A stretch of 64,000 bases of DNA from Oceanospirillum beijerinckii DSM 7166 (GCF_000422425.1 NZ_AULT01000005.1:124001-188000), one strand, 5' to 3'; numbered from the stretch's first letter, positions 48,954 through 57,458 are shown. The notes: generated by a model not told the origin, from the letters alone. Numbers and translations are program-made.

Positions 48954-49144
48954 CAGTCTTGCCTCATTTCATCCAGATTACCTTCCCATTTAAGTTTGCC
49001 TCGAAAAGCTCGGATACTTTCTTGTTTTTTTAGCTTAATCAGTAACTTAAGGCCTTCTTCAACGGCTTCACGTTTTGTCTGCAAGCCGCTACATTTTAGC
49101 GCGTCGTCCATCAGTTGGTCGTCGATTACGATATTGGTTCTCAT
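48953..49144 (-). CDS. vapB: VapB-type antitoxin
   Basis: A 63-residue protein of the VapB type. MRTNIVIDDQLMDDALK is the N-terminal beta-strand/helix DNA-binding segment; KREAVEEGLKLLIKLKKQESI is the second helix; the tail FRGKLKWEGNLDEMRQD is the toxin-binding part with the typical GxxxW-GxLxEMR pattern. It overlaps vapC by one base and lies first in the cassette. Autoregulation at its promoter is expected from the family. Confidence 0.92.
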   Translation of the reverse strand: MRTNIVIDDQLMDDALKCSGLQTKREAVEEGLKLLIKLKKQESIRAFRGKLKWEGNLDEMRQD

Positions 49145-49458
49145 CTCAATACCTGCCTCTATAGCGGTGTGTATTGTTTAGCATCTTTGTGTGTATTGTG
49201 GTCCTTATTTAAGGGCTACGCCAGTATTTTATGGAGTACTGATATTGTGCATTTCATTCTATTTTTACTGGCCTCAATACTGCCTTTTATCTGGCTCTAA
49301 CGGCTCTAAGGGTGGCAAGGTACTTTTAGTTTACGGATTGTCAGACAGGCTTCTCCATCCTCGGTTGTGCATAGGGTTCTTAGCAGATTTCGCACACAGT
49401 TCAGTAATGGAAACGGAGCAGCAAGACCTGTCTCACTGATTGATTTGATGAGGCCCAT
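49145..49458. other. 314-base divergent promoter region (vapB / tpa)
   Basis: It separates the leftward vapBC-STAND cassette from the rightward tpa gene and must carry both promoters. TGGTCCTTA at 49199-49207 resembles the candidate TauR word before safE. No gene is seen. Confidence 0.5.
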
Positions 49459-50850
49459 ATGACTTATAACGTAAATGATTTTGACTCCCTGGATGTTGTT
49501 AATAGCGACCGCAATCACGTTTGGCACCACCTGACGCAACATAAGCCGTTTGAAACCGCAGATCCTATGGTGATCGTAAAGGGTGACGGCATGCGAGTAT
49601 GGGATACTAAGGGCAATGAATACCTGGATGCAGTATCCGGTGCGGTATGGACGGTAAATGTTGGTTATGGCCGTACCGAGATCGCTGATGCGGTGCGTGA
49701 TCAGCTGGTCAATATGAACTACTTTGCTCAAAGCGCGGGTAATGTGCCAGCCGCTCAGTTTGCGAAAAAGCTGATTGATAAGATGCCGGGTATGAGTCGG
49801 GTGTACTACTCCAACTCAGGCTCTGAAGCCAACGAAAAAGCGTTCAAGATTGTACGTCAGATCGCCCATAAAAAGTACGGTGGTAAGAAGACCAAAATTC
49901 TGTACCGTGAGCGTGACTACCATGGCACCACTATCGCCACGCTGAGTGCCACCGGCCAGATTGAGCGTCGCGACCAGTACGGTCCTTTTGTACCTGATTT
50001 TGTTGAAGTGCCACACTGCTGCGAGTACCGCGCTCAGGACGGTTCCGATAAAGAAAACTATGGCGTCTGGGCCGCAGATCAGATCGAAAAAGTGATTCTG
50101 GCAGAAGGTCCTGAAACCGTGGGTGCGCTATGTCTGGAGCCGATCACGGCTGGTGGTGGTGTGATTGAGCCGCCTGCGGGTTACTGGCCGCGTGTGCAGG
50201 AGATCTGCAAAAAGTACGATGTGCTGCTGCATATCGATGAAGTGGTGTGTGGTCTGGGTCGTACCGGTAAGTGGTTTGGTTATCAGCATTATGGTGTGCA
50301 GCCAGATATCGTCACTATGGCAAAAGGTGTGGCGTCCGGTTATGCCGCGATCTCCTGTACGGTGACCACTGAAGAAGTGTTTGCCGCTTTTAAAGAGGAC
50401 GTTGATCCTCGCATGGGTTACTTCCGTGATATCTCTACCTTTGGTGGTTGTACAGCCGGTCCTGCGGCAGCATTGGTGAATATGCAGATCATCGAAGATG
50501 AGAAGCTGCTGGAAAATGTCACTATGCAGGGAGAGTACCTGCGCGGTCGTCTGAATCAGCTGATGGAAAAACATCCGCTGATCGGTGATGTACGCGGTAA
50601 AGGTCTGTTTGCCGGTTTTGAGCTGGTTAAAGATCGCGACACGAAAGAACCTGTAGACGAAACCGTTGCTGCAGCCGTCGCTGCTCATTGTATGGCCAAT
50701 GGCGTAATTATCGGTCGCACTAACCGCTCCTTTAAGACCAATAACAACACCATCTGTCTGGCTCCGGCACTGATCGCTACGCAAGACGATATTGATCAGA
50801 TTGTTAATGCACTGGATGGGGCGGTAGCCGAAGTCAGCCGCAAGCTGTAA
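49459..50850 (+). CDS. tpa: Taurine--pyruvate aminotransferase
   Basis: A 463-residue class III PLP-dependent aminotransferase. Tpa moves the amino group of taurine to pyruvate, giving sulfoacetaldehyde and alanine. The N-terminus RNHVWHHLTQHKPFE and VSGAVWTVNVGYGR are strong Tpa marks. SNSGSEANEKAFK (119-131) binds the cofactor phosphate; D260-E261 in HIDEVVCGLGRTG contacts the pyridine ring; K289 in IVTMAKGVASGY forms the Schiff base. C-terminal ANGVIIGRTNRSF fits the family. Length is normal. Product sulfoacetaldehyde would feed SafD. It is now separated from safD by the 5-kb cassette; a U-tract hairpin follows it, so tauR is a separate transcript. Confidence 0.9.
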   Translation: MTYNVNDFDSLDVVNSDRNHVWHHLTQHKPFETADPMVIVKGDGMRVWDTKGNEYLDAVSGAVWTVNVGYGRTEIADAVRDQLVNMNYFAQSAGNVPAAQFAKKLIDKMPGMSRVYYSNSGSEANEKAFKIVRQIAHKKYGGKKTKILYRERDYHGTTIATLSATGQIERRDQYGPFVPDFVEVPHCCEYRAQDGSDKENYGVWAADQIEKVILAEGPETVGALCLEPITAGGGVIEPPAGYWPRVQEICKKYDVLLHIDEVVCGLGRTGKWFGYQHYGVQPDIVTMAKGVASGYAAISCTVTTEEVFAAFKEDVDPRMGYFRDISTFGGCTAGPAAALVNMQIIEDEKLLENVTMQGEYLRGRLNQLMEKHPLIGDVRGKGLFAGFELVKDRDTKEPVDETVAAAVAAHCMANGVIIGRTNRSFKTNNNTICLAPALIATQDDIDQIVNALDGAVAEVSRKL

Positions 50851-51231
50851 CTCTATCGCGCACCGTAGTGGTGCGTAATTGATGGGTTTGATTGGTGAGT
50901 CAGTCAAACCTTTTACTCTTCAGATTGTCCTGTTTTGCTGAGGTGGCGGCCTCCCCTCGAAAGGTCCTCCAACAGAGCTTGGCGCTGGTGCTTGCCGCTG
51001 CTCTGCTCGCCGCCTTGGCATTTTGCTTTGTGTTAAAGTGTTTGATAAATAAAGCACTTTTCTTCTGGTAGGGAACAACCTCCCTTATCTTGTCTGGCAG
51101 ATTCTTTTATCCAGCGGGTGGGCTCTGGTCAGGATCTTGCTTGCTAATAGACATATTCTGCTTTTCATCGGTTTTCGGTTTGCTATCAATCGGCGATCGA
51201 CTTCCCTCGGTTTTGCTTAAGAGGCGCTGCT
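50851..51231. other. 381-base region between tpa and tauR
   Basis: It holds a small hairpin CGCACC/GGTGCG (50859-50875), the tpa terminator at 50885-50914 and presumably the tauR promoter. No gene. Confidence 0.5.
50885..50914 (+). terminator. Intrinsic terminator after tpa
   Basis: GGTTTGA (50885-50891) and TCAAACC (50904-50910) form a 7-bp stem with a 12-nt loop, followed by TTTT, 35 bases after the stop codon. Confidence 0.7.
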
Positions 51232-52748
51232 ATGTTCCAGCTTTTCCATCTTTCACCTAATAAAGGCACCAGTCTGCAGAAACAGCTGAGAGAGCAGATC
51301 GCCACCGCAATCCTTAACGGCAATATCCCGCTGGATACGCCGTTACCTTCCAGTCGTAAGCTGGCGCAACAGTTAGGCATTGCCCGTAATACCGTGGTAT
51401 TGGCTTATGAGCATCTGCTGGATGATGGCTATCTGATCGCCCGTGAACGTCGTGGTTATTTTGTCAATCCCGATATTCTGGCGGGTAAGGTAGACGGTCC
51501 AGCAGGTAAGGTAGGAAGCTTAGCCGGTAAGGCCAATCATCAAGCGGGGCGAGGCGATCAGGCTGATGGTCAAGTGGAAGCTTCGACTCAGGATACTCGT
51601 CTGCCGGATTGGGAGCAGCGTTTTAAGATCCGCCCCAGCGCGCAGCAAAATATCGTTAAGGCTCAGGATTGGCAGTCCTACGATTATCCTTTTATCTACG
51701 GTCAGTTTGACGAAAAGATCTTCCCCAGTGTTAATTGGCGCGAATGCTGTCGTGATGCGGCCAGCGATGCTGCAGTGAGTGATTGGGCCTCCGATAGTAT
51801 GGACCACGACGTGGCGTATGGGCATCACCGGAGCAGATTCTGGTGACGGTGGGCTCTCAGCAATCCCTGTTTATGCTGGTGCAATTGTTATTGGATCAGC
51901 AATCGGTGCTGGGGCTGGAAGAGCCCGGTTATGTGGATGTGCGCAATATCGCCAGCCTGCATAAATGTCAGCTTAAATCCTTGGCGATCGATAAACAGGG
52001 TTTGGTGGTTGATGATCAACTCAATGAATGTGATCTGATCTACACTACCCCCAGTCATCAGTGCCCGACCACGGTGACCATGCCTATCGAGCGCCGTTAT
52101 GAGCTACTGCGTAAGGCCAGTCAGGAAGACTTTCTGATTATCGAAGATGACTACGAAAGCGAAACTAACTTTGACAGTAAGCCCAATCCCGCGCTAAAAA
52201 GTCTGGATGAGAGTGACCGGGTGATCTATATCGGTAGCTTGTCTAAGACTCTGGCACCGGGTTTGCGTTTGGGCTATGTGGTGGCCTCAGAGCGCTTAAT
52301 CGAAGAGGCCAGAGCACTGCGCCGTTTGATGATTCGTCATCCTGCGTCCAATAACCAGAGAGCTGCAGCCCTGTTTCTGGAGCGGGGTTATCATGATGCC
52401 CTAGTGATGAATATTGCCCGTAACTATCAGGTGCGCTGGCGTGCCATGAATGAAGCGCTAACCCAGCATCTGCCCGGTTGTCACGAAACGCCCAGCTTTG
52501 GCGGCTCCTGCTATTGGGTACGTGGTCCAGAAGGACTGGATGCTGGTGTGCTGAAACATAGGGCAGCGGAAGAGAGCATCTTTATCGAACCCGGTACAAT
52601 CCATTTTTATGGCGCTGATGGTTTGAGTGATCATGTGCCGAAAAACTATTTTCGTTTGGGCTTTTCGTCGATTTCTACTGATCGTATTGAGCCGGGTATT
52701 AAAAAGCTGGCAGCGATTATTCATGAGTTATGCCCGGATACGTTTTAG
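51232..52748 (+). pseudogene. tauR: MocR-family regulator TauR, disrupted by a frameshifting deletion
   Basis: MocR regulators join a GntR winged helix to an aminotransferase-like domain; TauR activates tpa genes. The 5' part (51232-51846) has the HTH (LPSSRKLAQQLGIARNTVVLAYEHLL), a Gly/Ala/Lys-rich linker, and YPFIYGQFDEKIFPSVNWRE. It then leaves frame. The continuation RGVWASPEQILVTVGSQQSLF and the entire aminotransferase-like part with IYIGSLSKTLAPGLRLGYV run in another frame to 52748. The conserved segment between DHD and PRRG is absent. The junction word CCACGACG (51804-51811) could encode both DHD and PRRG in different frames, so deletion between two such repeats explains the loss. Regulation of tpa and safDE is probably impaired. 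Confidence 0.82.
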
Positions 52749-52787
52749 CCGATTGCATCCCTTGGCTTTACCGTTATGCTTTGGAGG

Positions 52788-52835
52788 CAGCCTCCAGCCT
52801 CCAGCCTCCAGCCTCCAGCCTCCAGCCTCCAGCCT
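52788..52835. repeat. Seven-base tandem repeat CAGCCTC, nearly seven copies
   Basis: Six perfect copies of CAGCCTC run from 52788 to 52829 and a partial seventh follows (CAGCCT). It lies between the tauR remnant and the YeiH-like gene, in non-coding DNA. The unit length makes it a slippage-prone spacer. Confidence 0.9.
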
Positions 52836-52960
52836 AGATAGAACAACTGGTTCTAAACTTAGATTGCTTTTGTGTCCAACGGCCCTTTGATCTCCCACGT
52901 TATATTGCCAGCAGATGCGGATCTGACCCCTAAGATCCCAGAATGCTTGTGGAGATCACT

Positions 52961-53479
52961 ATGGCCAATAGCGCAAAAGGGCTGACTTTCTTCCCTGATA
53001 GCAGCAGAAGCTATCTGACCGAACTGTTACCGGGTTTTATGTTATGTCTGGTTGTAGGCAGGGCGGCGACCTTTGTCTCTGACCACTACGGTGGCCCAAC
53101 CATTCTGTATGCCCTGCTGATGGGTATGTCACTGAATTATCTATCCCAGGAAGGCCGCTGTGTGACGGGCATTCAGTTCTCTGCTAAAGCGGTACAGCGT
53201 ATCGGTATTGCCTTGCTGGGGGCACGAATTACCTTCGAACAGCTGTTGGGCTTGGGTATTACACCGATTGCTATCGTTCTGGCCGGTGTGCCTGCCCCAA
53301 TTTTGGAGAGCATGACCGAACTGTCTCGATGGTGTCTGATCGTGGCCATGGTGGGCCTGGGTATGAAGGCATCATTCAAAGAGTTATCCACAATGGGATG
53401 GAAGCCGGTGGTACTACTGGTTTCAGAAACCCTGTTTTTGGCATTGCTGGTGATGATCTGGTTGTTTATCGCCCGCTAG
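52961..53479 (+). pseudogene. YeiH/UPF0324-family putative sulfate exporter, internally deleted
   Basis: I start at the ATG at 52961, seven bases after GGAG (172 aa); full-length members of this family are about 330-350 residues. The N-terminal third is present (LTELLPGFMLCLVVGRAATFV; TILYALLMGMSLNYLS; QRIGIALLGARITFEQLLGLG) and so is the C-terminal segment (MTELSRWCLIVAMVGLGMKASFKEL; WKPVVLLVSETLFLALLVM). About 160 central residues, including several membrane helices, are missing in frame after AIVLAGV. Function is almost certainly lost. YeiH-type proteins occur in taurine and sulfonate loci as putative sulfate or sulfite exporters, which fits the neighbourhood. CTGGTTCTAA 105 bases upstream resembles the safE operator word. 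Confidence 0.75.
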
Positions 53480-53742
53480 TGAATGGAGGGCCAGGCTCCT
53501 GCTTTGAACTCAGTCTTTTATTTGTCATCAAAATTTAATGAAAACAGGATAGGCGGTGTTTGACAGAATATCGGTCAGAGTGTAATCTAAAAACGTATAT
53601 ACATTTGCTATCTAATAGATATCAATTCGATAATAAATAGATATCTTTAGGCTATCTTGTTGGTGTCGAGCAAATATCTGGTGACAGCGTTTGATATGCA
53701 TGTGCGTTTTCTTCTTGATTTACCGGTTTTGAGGATGCATGC

Positions 53743-53931
53743 ATGGATAAGAGTAGAACGGTTAAGAAAGCTGGAAAAAAAGATAGCCAGTTGATTATTC
53801 GAATCAACGGTGAAGAAAGAGACCGATTTGTCAGCCTGTGCGATGAGCTGGATACCAGCGCCGCACGGGAGGTTAGAAGATTTATTCGTAGTTTTCTTGA
53901 AGAGCATGAACAGGATGATCCAGCGAACTAA
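53743..53931 (+). CDS. Small ribbon-helix-helix-like protein (62 aa)
   Basis: A 62-residue protein with a Lys-rich N-terminus followed by the strand SQLIIRINGEERDRFVSLCDEL and helix TSAAREVRRFIRSFLEEHEQ. The strand-helix-helix order with a polar strand (IIRIN) is the ribbon-helix-helix pattern of small DNA-binding regulators and antitoxins. I see no toxin gene partner. The ATG is preceded by TTTTGAGGATGCATGC, with GAGG about 9 bases upstream. It may be a stand-alone regulator. Confidence 0.65.
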   Translation: MDKSRTVKKAGKKDSQLIIRINGEERDRFVSLCDELDTSAAREVRRFIRSFLEEHEQDDPAN

Positions 53932-53993
53932 CCGCTGATCACCTTCCATGAACGGATAGAAAACTGATACTCAAAAGCACGGAGATACATCTC

Positions 53994-54113
53994 ATGGCTA
54001 AGAAAGCTAACGCAAAAGATCTGAAAAAAGCAATCAAAGCACGTCAGGCTAAAATTGCTAAGCACTCTGACAAGCTGAAAAAGCTGCAGAAGTTGCTGAA
54101 AAAAGCGAAGTAA
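53994..54113 (+). CDS. Very basic 39-residue protein
   Basis: MAKKANAKDLKKAIKARQAK opens a 39-residue protein with about 17 Lys/Arg, no aromatic residues, and a predicted single amphipathic helix ending KLLKKAK. It has GGAG nine bases before the ATG and a strong intrinsic terminator 30 bases after the stop, which argues for a real gene. Such proteins are usually nucleic-acid or ribosome associated. I do not recognise the family. Confidence 0.65.
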   Translation: MAKKANAKDLKKAIKARQAKIAKHSDKLKKLQKLLKKAK

Positions 54114-54143
54114 TTGATACGATTGCTTTTATGCTTTTTAAGA

Positions 54144-54171
54144 GGCGGGGCTATTTAGCTCCGCCTTTTTT
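54144..54171 (+). terminator. Intrinsic terminator after the basic small protein gene
   Basis: GGCGGGGCT (54144-54152) pairs with AGCTCCGCC (54157-54165) with one G-T pair and a 4-nt loop, followed by six T residues. A textbook rho-independent terminator. Confidence 0.9.
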
Positions 54172-54222
54172 GTCTTCGTCATTTTTACTTCGTAGGGCTA
54201 TTTGATCTTTAAAGCATATCTC

Positions 54223-54720
54223 TTAAGGTACAGGCTCGACTGGCAGGTCTGAATCCCGCTTGACCTCTTTCACCGAAATATGAGATTGCACCGCCGTCAC
54301 TCCGGGAATACGGCGTATCAGGGTTATACGCTCTGAAAACTCATCCATATCCCTCGCTACCAGTTGTAGTAAGTAATCCACATTTCCAGTGATACAGTGA
54401 CACATTTGCACCCACTCGAAGCCACCGATTAACTCTTCAAAACGATTGGTCAGTTCGACCTCATGACTGGCAAAAGAGACCTGGGTAAAGACCACAATGT
54501 CATAGCCCATTTTTCTGCGATTCAGCACCGTACGGTACTGTTCGATATAGCCGTTTTCTTCCAGGCGTTTCCAGCGTCGCCAGCAGGGTGTTTCACTCAG
54601 GTTAACCTGTTCGGATAGCGCACTGTTGCTGATACGTGCATCGGACTGCAACTTACGCAAAATCTGCAAATCAGTGCTATCTAGCTCATTATGAGGTGAG
54701 TCTTTCTGTTTCTTGTTCAT
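54223..54720 (-). CDS. Lrp/AsnC-family transcriptional regulator
   Basis: A 165-residue Lrp-type regulator. The HTH is LDSTDLQILRKLQSDARISNSALSEQVNLSETPCWRRWKRLEENGYI split by its turn; the C-terminal RAM domain has FEWVQMCHCITGNVDYLLQLVARDMDEF and RIPGVTAVQSHISVKEVK. Lrp/AsnC proteins sense amino acids as octamers. It is divergent from a LysE/RhtB exporter gene with a 168-base gap, the common layout in which the Lrp protein controls the exporter. The last ten residues are polar and family-length is normal. Confidence 0.93.
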   Translation of the reverse strand: MNKKQKDSPHNELDSTDLQILRKLQSDARISNSALSEQVNLSETPCWRRWKRLEENGYIEQYRTVLNRRKMGYDIVVFTQVSFASHEVELTNRFEELIGGFEWVQMCHCITGNVDYLLQLVARDMDEFSERITLIRRIPGVTAVQSHISVKEVKRDSDLPVEPVP

Positions 54721-54888
54721 TGGTAGGGTATTCTTTTAAAAAAAGTGTAATATCGAGTGTAGATAGCAAGGTTATTCCTGGCAATCCCGATAGACTTTTT
54801 CTGTCGCTGCCAGATGTCACTTGTTCTTCACAGGTACTGAGACGGTGATTGCATATGCCTGATCAATACAGATAGATAGGAGAAGAAG

Positions 54889-55530
54889 ATGGCCGACTTG
54901 CTGATTAATAGTCCATTGTTGGGCAGTGTGCTGACGTTGATCATTATTCACTTTATTGCCACGGTGTCCCCAGGGCCTGATTTTATGCTGATCTCTAAAG
55001 AGGCGCTGACTAAAGGGAGAAAAGCCGGTTTTGTTTCTATGGCGGGCACCTTATCCGGGTTGAGTATTCATATACTCTATTCCGCGCTGGGGCTGGCAGC
55101 AGTATTGGCCAGTTCGGCGCAGGCGTTATTGGCGATCCAGCTTATGGGAGGCGGTTATCTGATCTATCTGGGAGTTAAGGGATTGCGGGCGCAGCCCGCT
55201 CAGGTCTCTGACGAGCATGACAGGGTGCCTTTTACAGATTCTTACTGGCAGATTTTCCGGGCAGGTTTTATCTGTGACCTGCTGAACCCCAAAGCCCCAG
55301 TGTACTTTGTGACCCTTTTTACACTGGTGCTGTCACCGGATATGCCCGTTGAACACCTGATGATCTACGCAGGCTGTATTTTAGCGATACATTCCGGCTG
55401 GTTTACTCTGGTGATTGTTCTGTTATCCACACCGGCAATCAATAAACGTTTTAAGCAGATGAGCCACTGGATCGATCGGGTATTAGGCGGTGCTATGGTG
55501 TTGATCGGTATGAAGTTATTGGCAAGTTGA
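54889..55530 (+). CDS. LysE/RhtB-family amino acid exporter
   Basis: A 213-residue inner-membrane protein with about six hydrophobic segments. The hallmark IHFIATVSPGPDFMLISKEALTKG near residues 20-43 (SPGPD) defines LysE/RhtB translocators. MAGTLSGLSIHILYSALG, then FRAGFICDLLNPKAPVYFVTLFT are further marks. The ribosome site AGGAGAAGAAG precedes the ATG. Substrates of such proteins are amino acids or homoserine lactones; here it is unknown. The divergent Lrp-type gene is its likely regulator. Confidence 0.93.
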   Translation: MADLLINSPLLGSVLTLIIIHFIATVSPGPDFMLISKEALTKGRKAGFVSMAGTLSGLSIHILYSALGLAAVLASSAQALLAIQLMGGGYLIYLGVKGLRAQPAQVSDEHDRVPFTDSYWQIFRAGFICDLLNPKAPVYFVTLFTLVLSPDMPVEHLMIYAGCILAIHSGWFTLVIVLLSTPAINKRFKQMSHWIDRVLGGAMVLIGMKLLAS

Positions 55531-55900
55531 TAAGCTATCACTCAGCAAGCCGTAAGCGGGCACATCTCTTACGGCTTCTTTTTGACCTGAGACTTCCTTT
55601 TTTATTTGCGACTGACTGTTTAACCTGAAAAGTCTTAACCCAGCAGGCTAAAACCATTAATTGGCGACACAGCTGCGCACGTTAGAATCGCCCGCATTTC
55701 CAAATTGCCTTTCATCACCTGCTGGATCTTAAAGATGTAGTTCATACGCTTAGGCAGTGGCGTTGCACTCCAGGCAGGAAATGCTTCAGCCGCAGCGGCT
55801 ACTGCAGCACAAGAAGTACCAGAGAATCGTGATAACCCCGTGATAGAAACAGGCCCACCGCTCTTTGGTTATTCAATAGTACCAACTCATCAGTACCCGC
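55531..55900. other. 370-base intergenic region
   Basis: It lies between convergent genes (LysE exporter and MocR regulator). I see no supported gene. A hairpin GCCGTAAGCGGGCACATCTCTTACGGC with stem GCCGTAAG/CTTACGGC at about 55549-55575 is followed by TTCTTTTTG and probably ends the exporter transcript. Confidence 0.55.
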
Positions 55901-57409
55901 TTATTTTGCTGCAATATCCTGACAAGAGCAGAGTACAGATAGCAGTTGATCAAGCGCAGTATGGATCTCCTGCTCGGTATATCCGGCAAACCCCATGATC
56001 AGGCCATTGCAGTCGGTGCGCTGATAACAGGCTGTGGATAACGCTTCCAGTGCTAACCCCGCTTGATGAGTCCTGGTGACAATATCCACATCGTTGAATG
56101 TTTGATTCAGATGAAAGACCAGTTTCATACCGGCGCTGTAATCCTGCACATGACCGAAGTGGTTGAAGCGGGTTTGTAACTGTTGCACCAGATATTTATT
56201 CCTCTCGCTATAGATTTTGCGTACCCGCCTTAAGTAACGGTAAAAATCACCACTGTGAATAAACTCTGCCAGCGCAGGCTGGGGCATAAGTCCGGCTTTC
56301 AGGCTGTAGTCCGATAATATTTTACGCACAGGGGCAATCAGAGGCTCGGGTACAATCAGATAGCCCAATCTCAGGGTATTGGAGAAGAGTTTGGCAAAGC
56401 TGCCGATGTACAGTGTACGCTGCAGCTGATCCAGCCCGGCCATTGCCGGGATGGGGCGGCCGATATAGCGAAACTCACTGTCGTAGTCATCTTCAATGAT
56501 CCAGCGCTGATGCTTATGTGCCCAGTGGATATATTCCCAACGTCTTTGTGGCGTCATGGTATTACCCAATGGGTATTGGTGGGAGGGTGTCAGTACGACA
56601 ACGTCCGGGTGAGCGTCTGCTTCCAGTTGAGCCTCAGGCTGATGTGAGTCTGGGCTATCCGGCAGACTGGCACCATCACTATCCACACGCAGAAATACAG
56701 GGTTCAGCCCCATGCCCGTGACCTGATGCAGAATGGGGCGATAGCCAGGGTCTTCAAGACCCACGTTGTGTCCCGGCTGTAACAGGGTGCGAAAACTGAT
56801 GGTCAGGGCATCGGTTGCTCCGGCTGTGACGATAACCTGATCGGCTGAAACCTCCAGTCCCCGCCATTCCCGCACATGATGAGCTATCGCCTGTCGCAGT
56901 TGCTGATCTCCTACCGCTTCACTGCCTGTCAGCATGGACTCAGGCCGGGTACGACAGATACGGGCGATGGTTTTGGCCCACTGGCGATAGGGAAATAAGC
57001 GCATATCTGGCAAGCTTGGGGTGAGCAGTTTATCTGGCTGTTCCTTTAACGGCTCTTTTAACTGCTCCTTTAAGCGAGAAATCTGGCGTGGCGGCCCAGC
57101 TGACTTGTTGTTGTCTTGAAGTACTTTTGTCCTGCCTGGTAACTCGGTCTCCCCCAGGCCGCAAACGCGATAGCCTGCACCGGGTTTGCTTTGCAGATAG
57201 CCCTCTGCGACCAGCTGTTCATAGGCGGTGACGACGGTTGAGCGGGATATCGCTAACTCCTGAGCCAGTGTACGAGTGGCCGGTAAGCGGGTGTCTGCGT
57301 TGAATACGCCGTTGTGAATTAAGCGGCGTATGGTATCGCAGAGTTGTTCGAAGATCGGTCGGGCATCCGATCGGTCAACGGAGAAGAGCAGTGTAGGATT
57401 TTGGCTCAT
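55901..57409 (-). CDS. MocR-family PLP-dependent transcriptional regulator (GntR-aminotransferase fusion)
   Basis: I start at the ATG at 57409 (502 aa): MSQNPTLLFSVDRSDARPIF fits the family; the frame extends to 57577 but across a divergent promoter region. The GntR winged helix is at about 15-85 (LPATRTLAQELAISRSTVVTAYEQLV), a linker follows, then a fold-type I aminotransferase-like domain with VTAGATDALTISFR, TPSHQYPLG, WIIEDDYDSEFRYIG and the PLP-lysine motif YIGSFAKLFSNTLRLGY. All parts look intact, unlike the TauR remnant. It is divergent from a PaiB-like gene, and PdxR/MocR regulators commonly control FMN/PLP-linked neighbours. Confidence 0.92.
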   Translation of the reverse strand: MSQNPTLLFSVDRSDARPIFEQLCDTIRRLIHNGVFNADTRLPATRTLAQELAISRSTVVTAYEQLVAEGYLQSKPGAGYRVCGLGETELPGRTKVLQDNNKSAGPPRQISRLKEQLKEPLKEQPDKLLTPSLPDMRLFPYRQWAKTIARICRTRPESMLTGSEAVGDQQLRQAIAHHVREWRGLEVSADQVIVTAGATDALTISFRTLLQPGHNVGLEDPGYRPILHQVTGMGLNPVFLRVDSDGASLPDSPDSHQPEAQLEADAHPDVVVLTPSHQYPLGNTMTPQRRWEYIHWAHKHQRWIIEDDYDSEFRYIGRPIPAMAGLDQLQRTLYIGSFAKLFSNTLRLGYLIVPEPLIAPVRKILSDYSLKAGLMPQPALAEFIHSGDFYRYLRRVRKIYSERNKYLVQQLQTRFNHFGHVQDYSAGMKLVFHLNQTFNDVDIVTRTHQAGLALEALSTACYQRTDCNGLIMGFAGYTEQEIHTALDQLLSVLCSCQDIAAK

Positions 57410-57432
57410 ATTGGTATGTTTTATTTTTATAA

Positions 57433-57458
57433 AATTGGATCTTATAAGAATACCAATT
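57433..57458. promoter_or_regulatory. Candidate operator between MocR and PaiB-like genes
   Basis: AATTGG (57433-57438) and CCAATT (57453-57458) are inverted around CTTATAAG, itself a palindrome. It lies in the 98-base divergent promoter region, where a MocR protein would be expected to bind. Binding is inferred. Confidence 0.4.

Noticed and set aside
53647-53949. 100-residue minus-strand frame opposite the RHH-like gene
   Set aside because: It is antisense to a frame with better start signals and protein-like composition.
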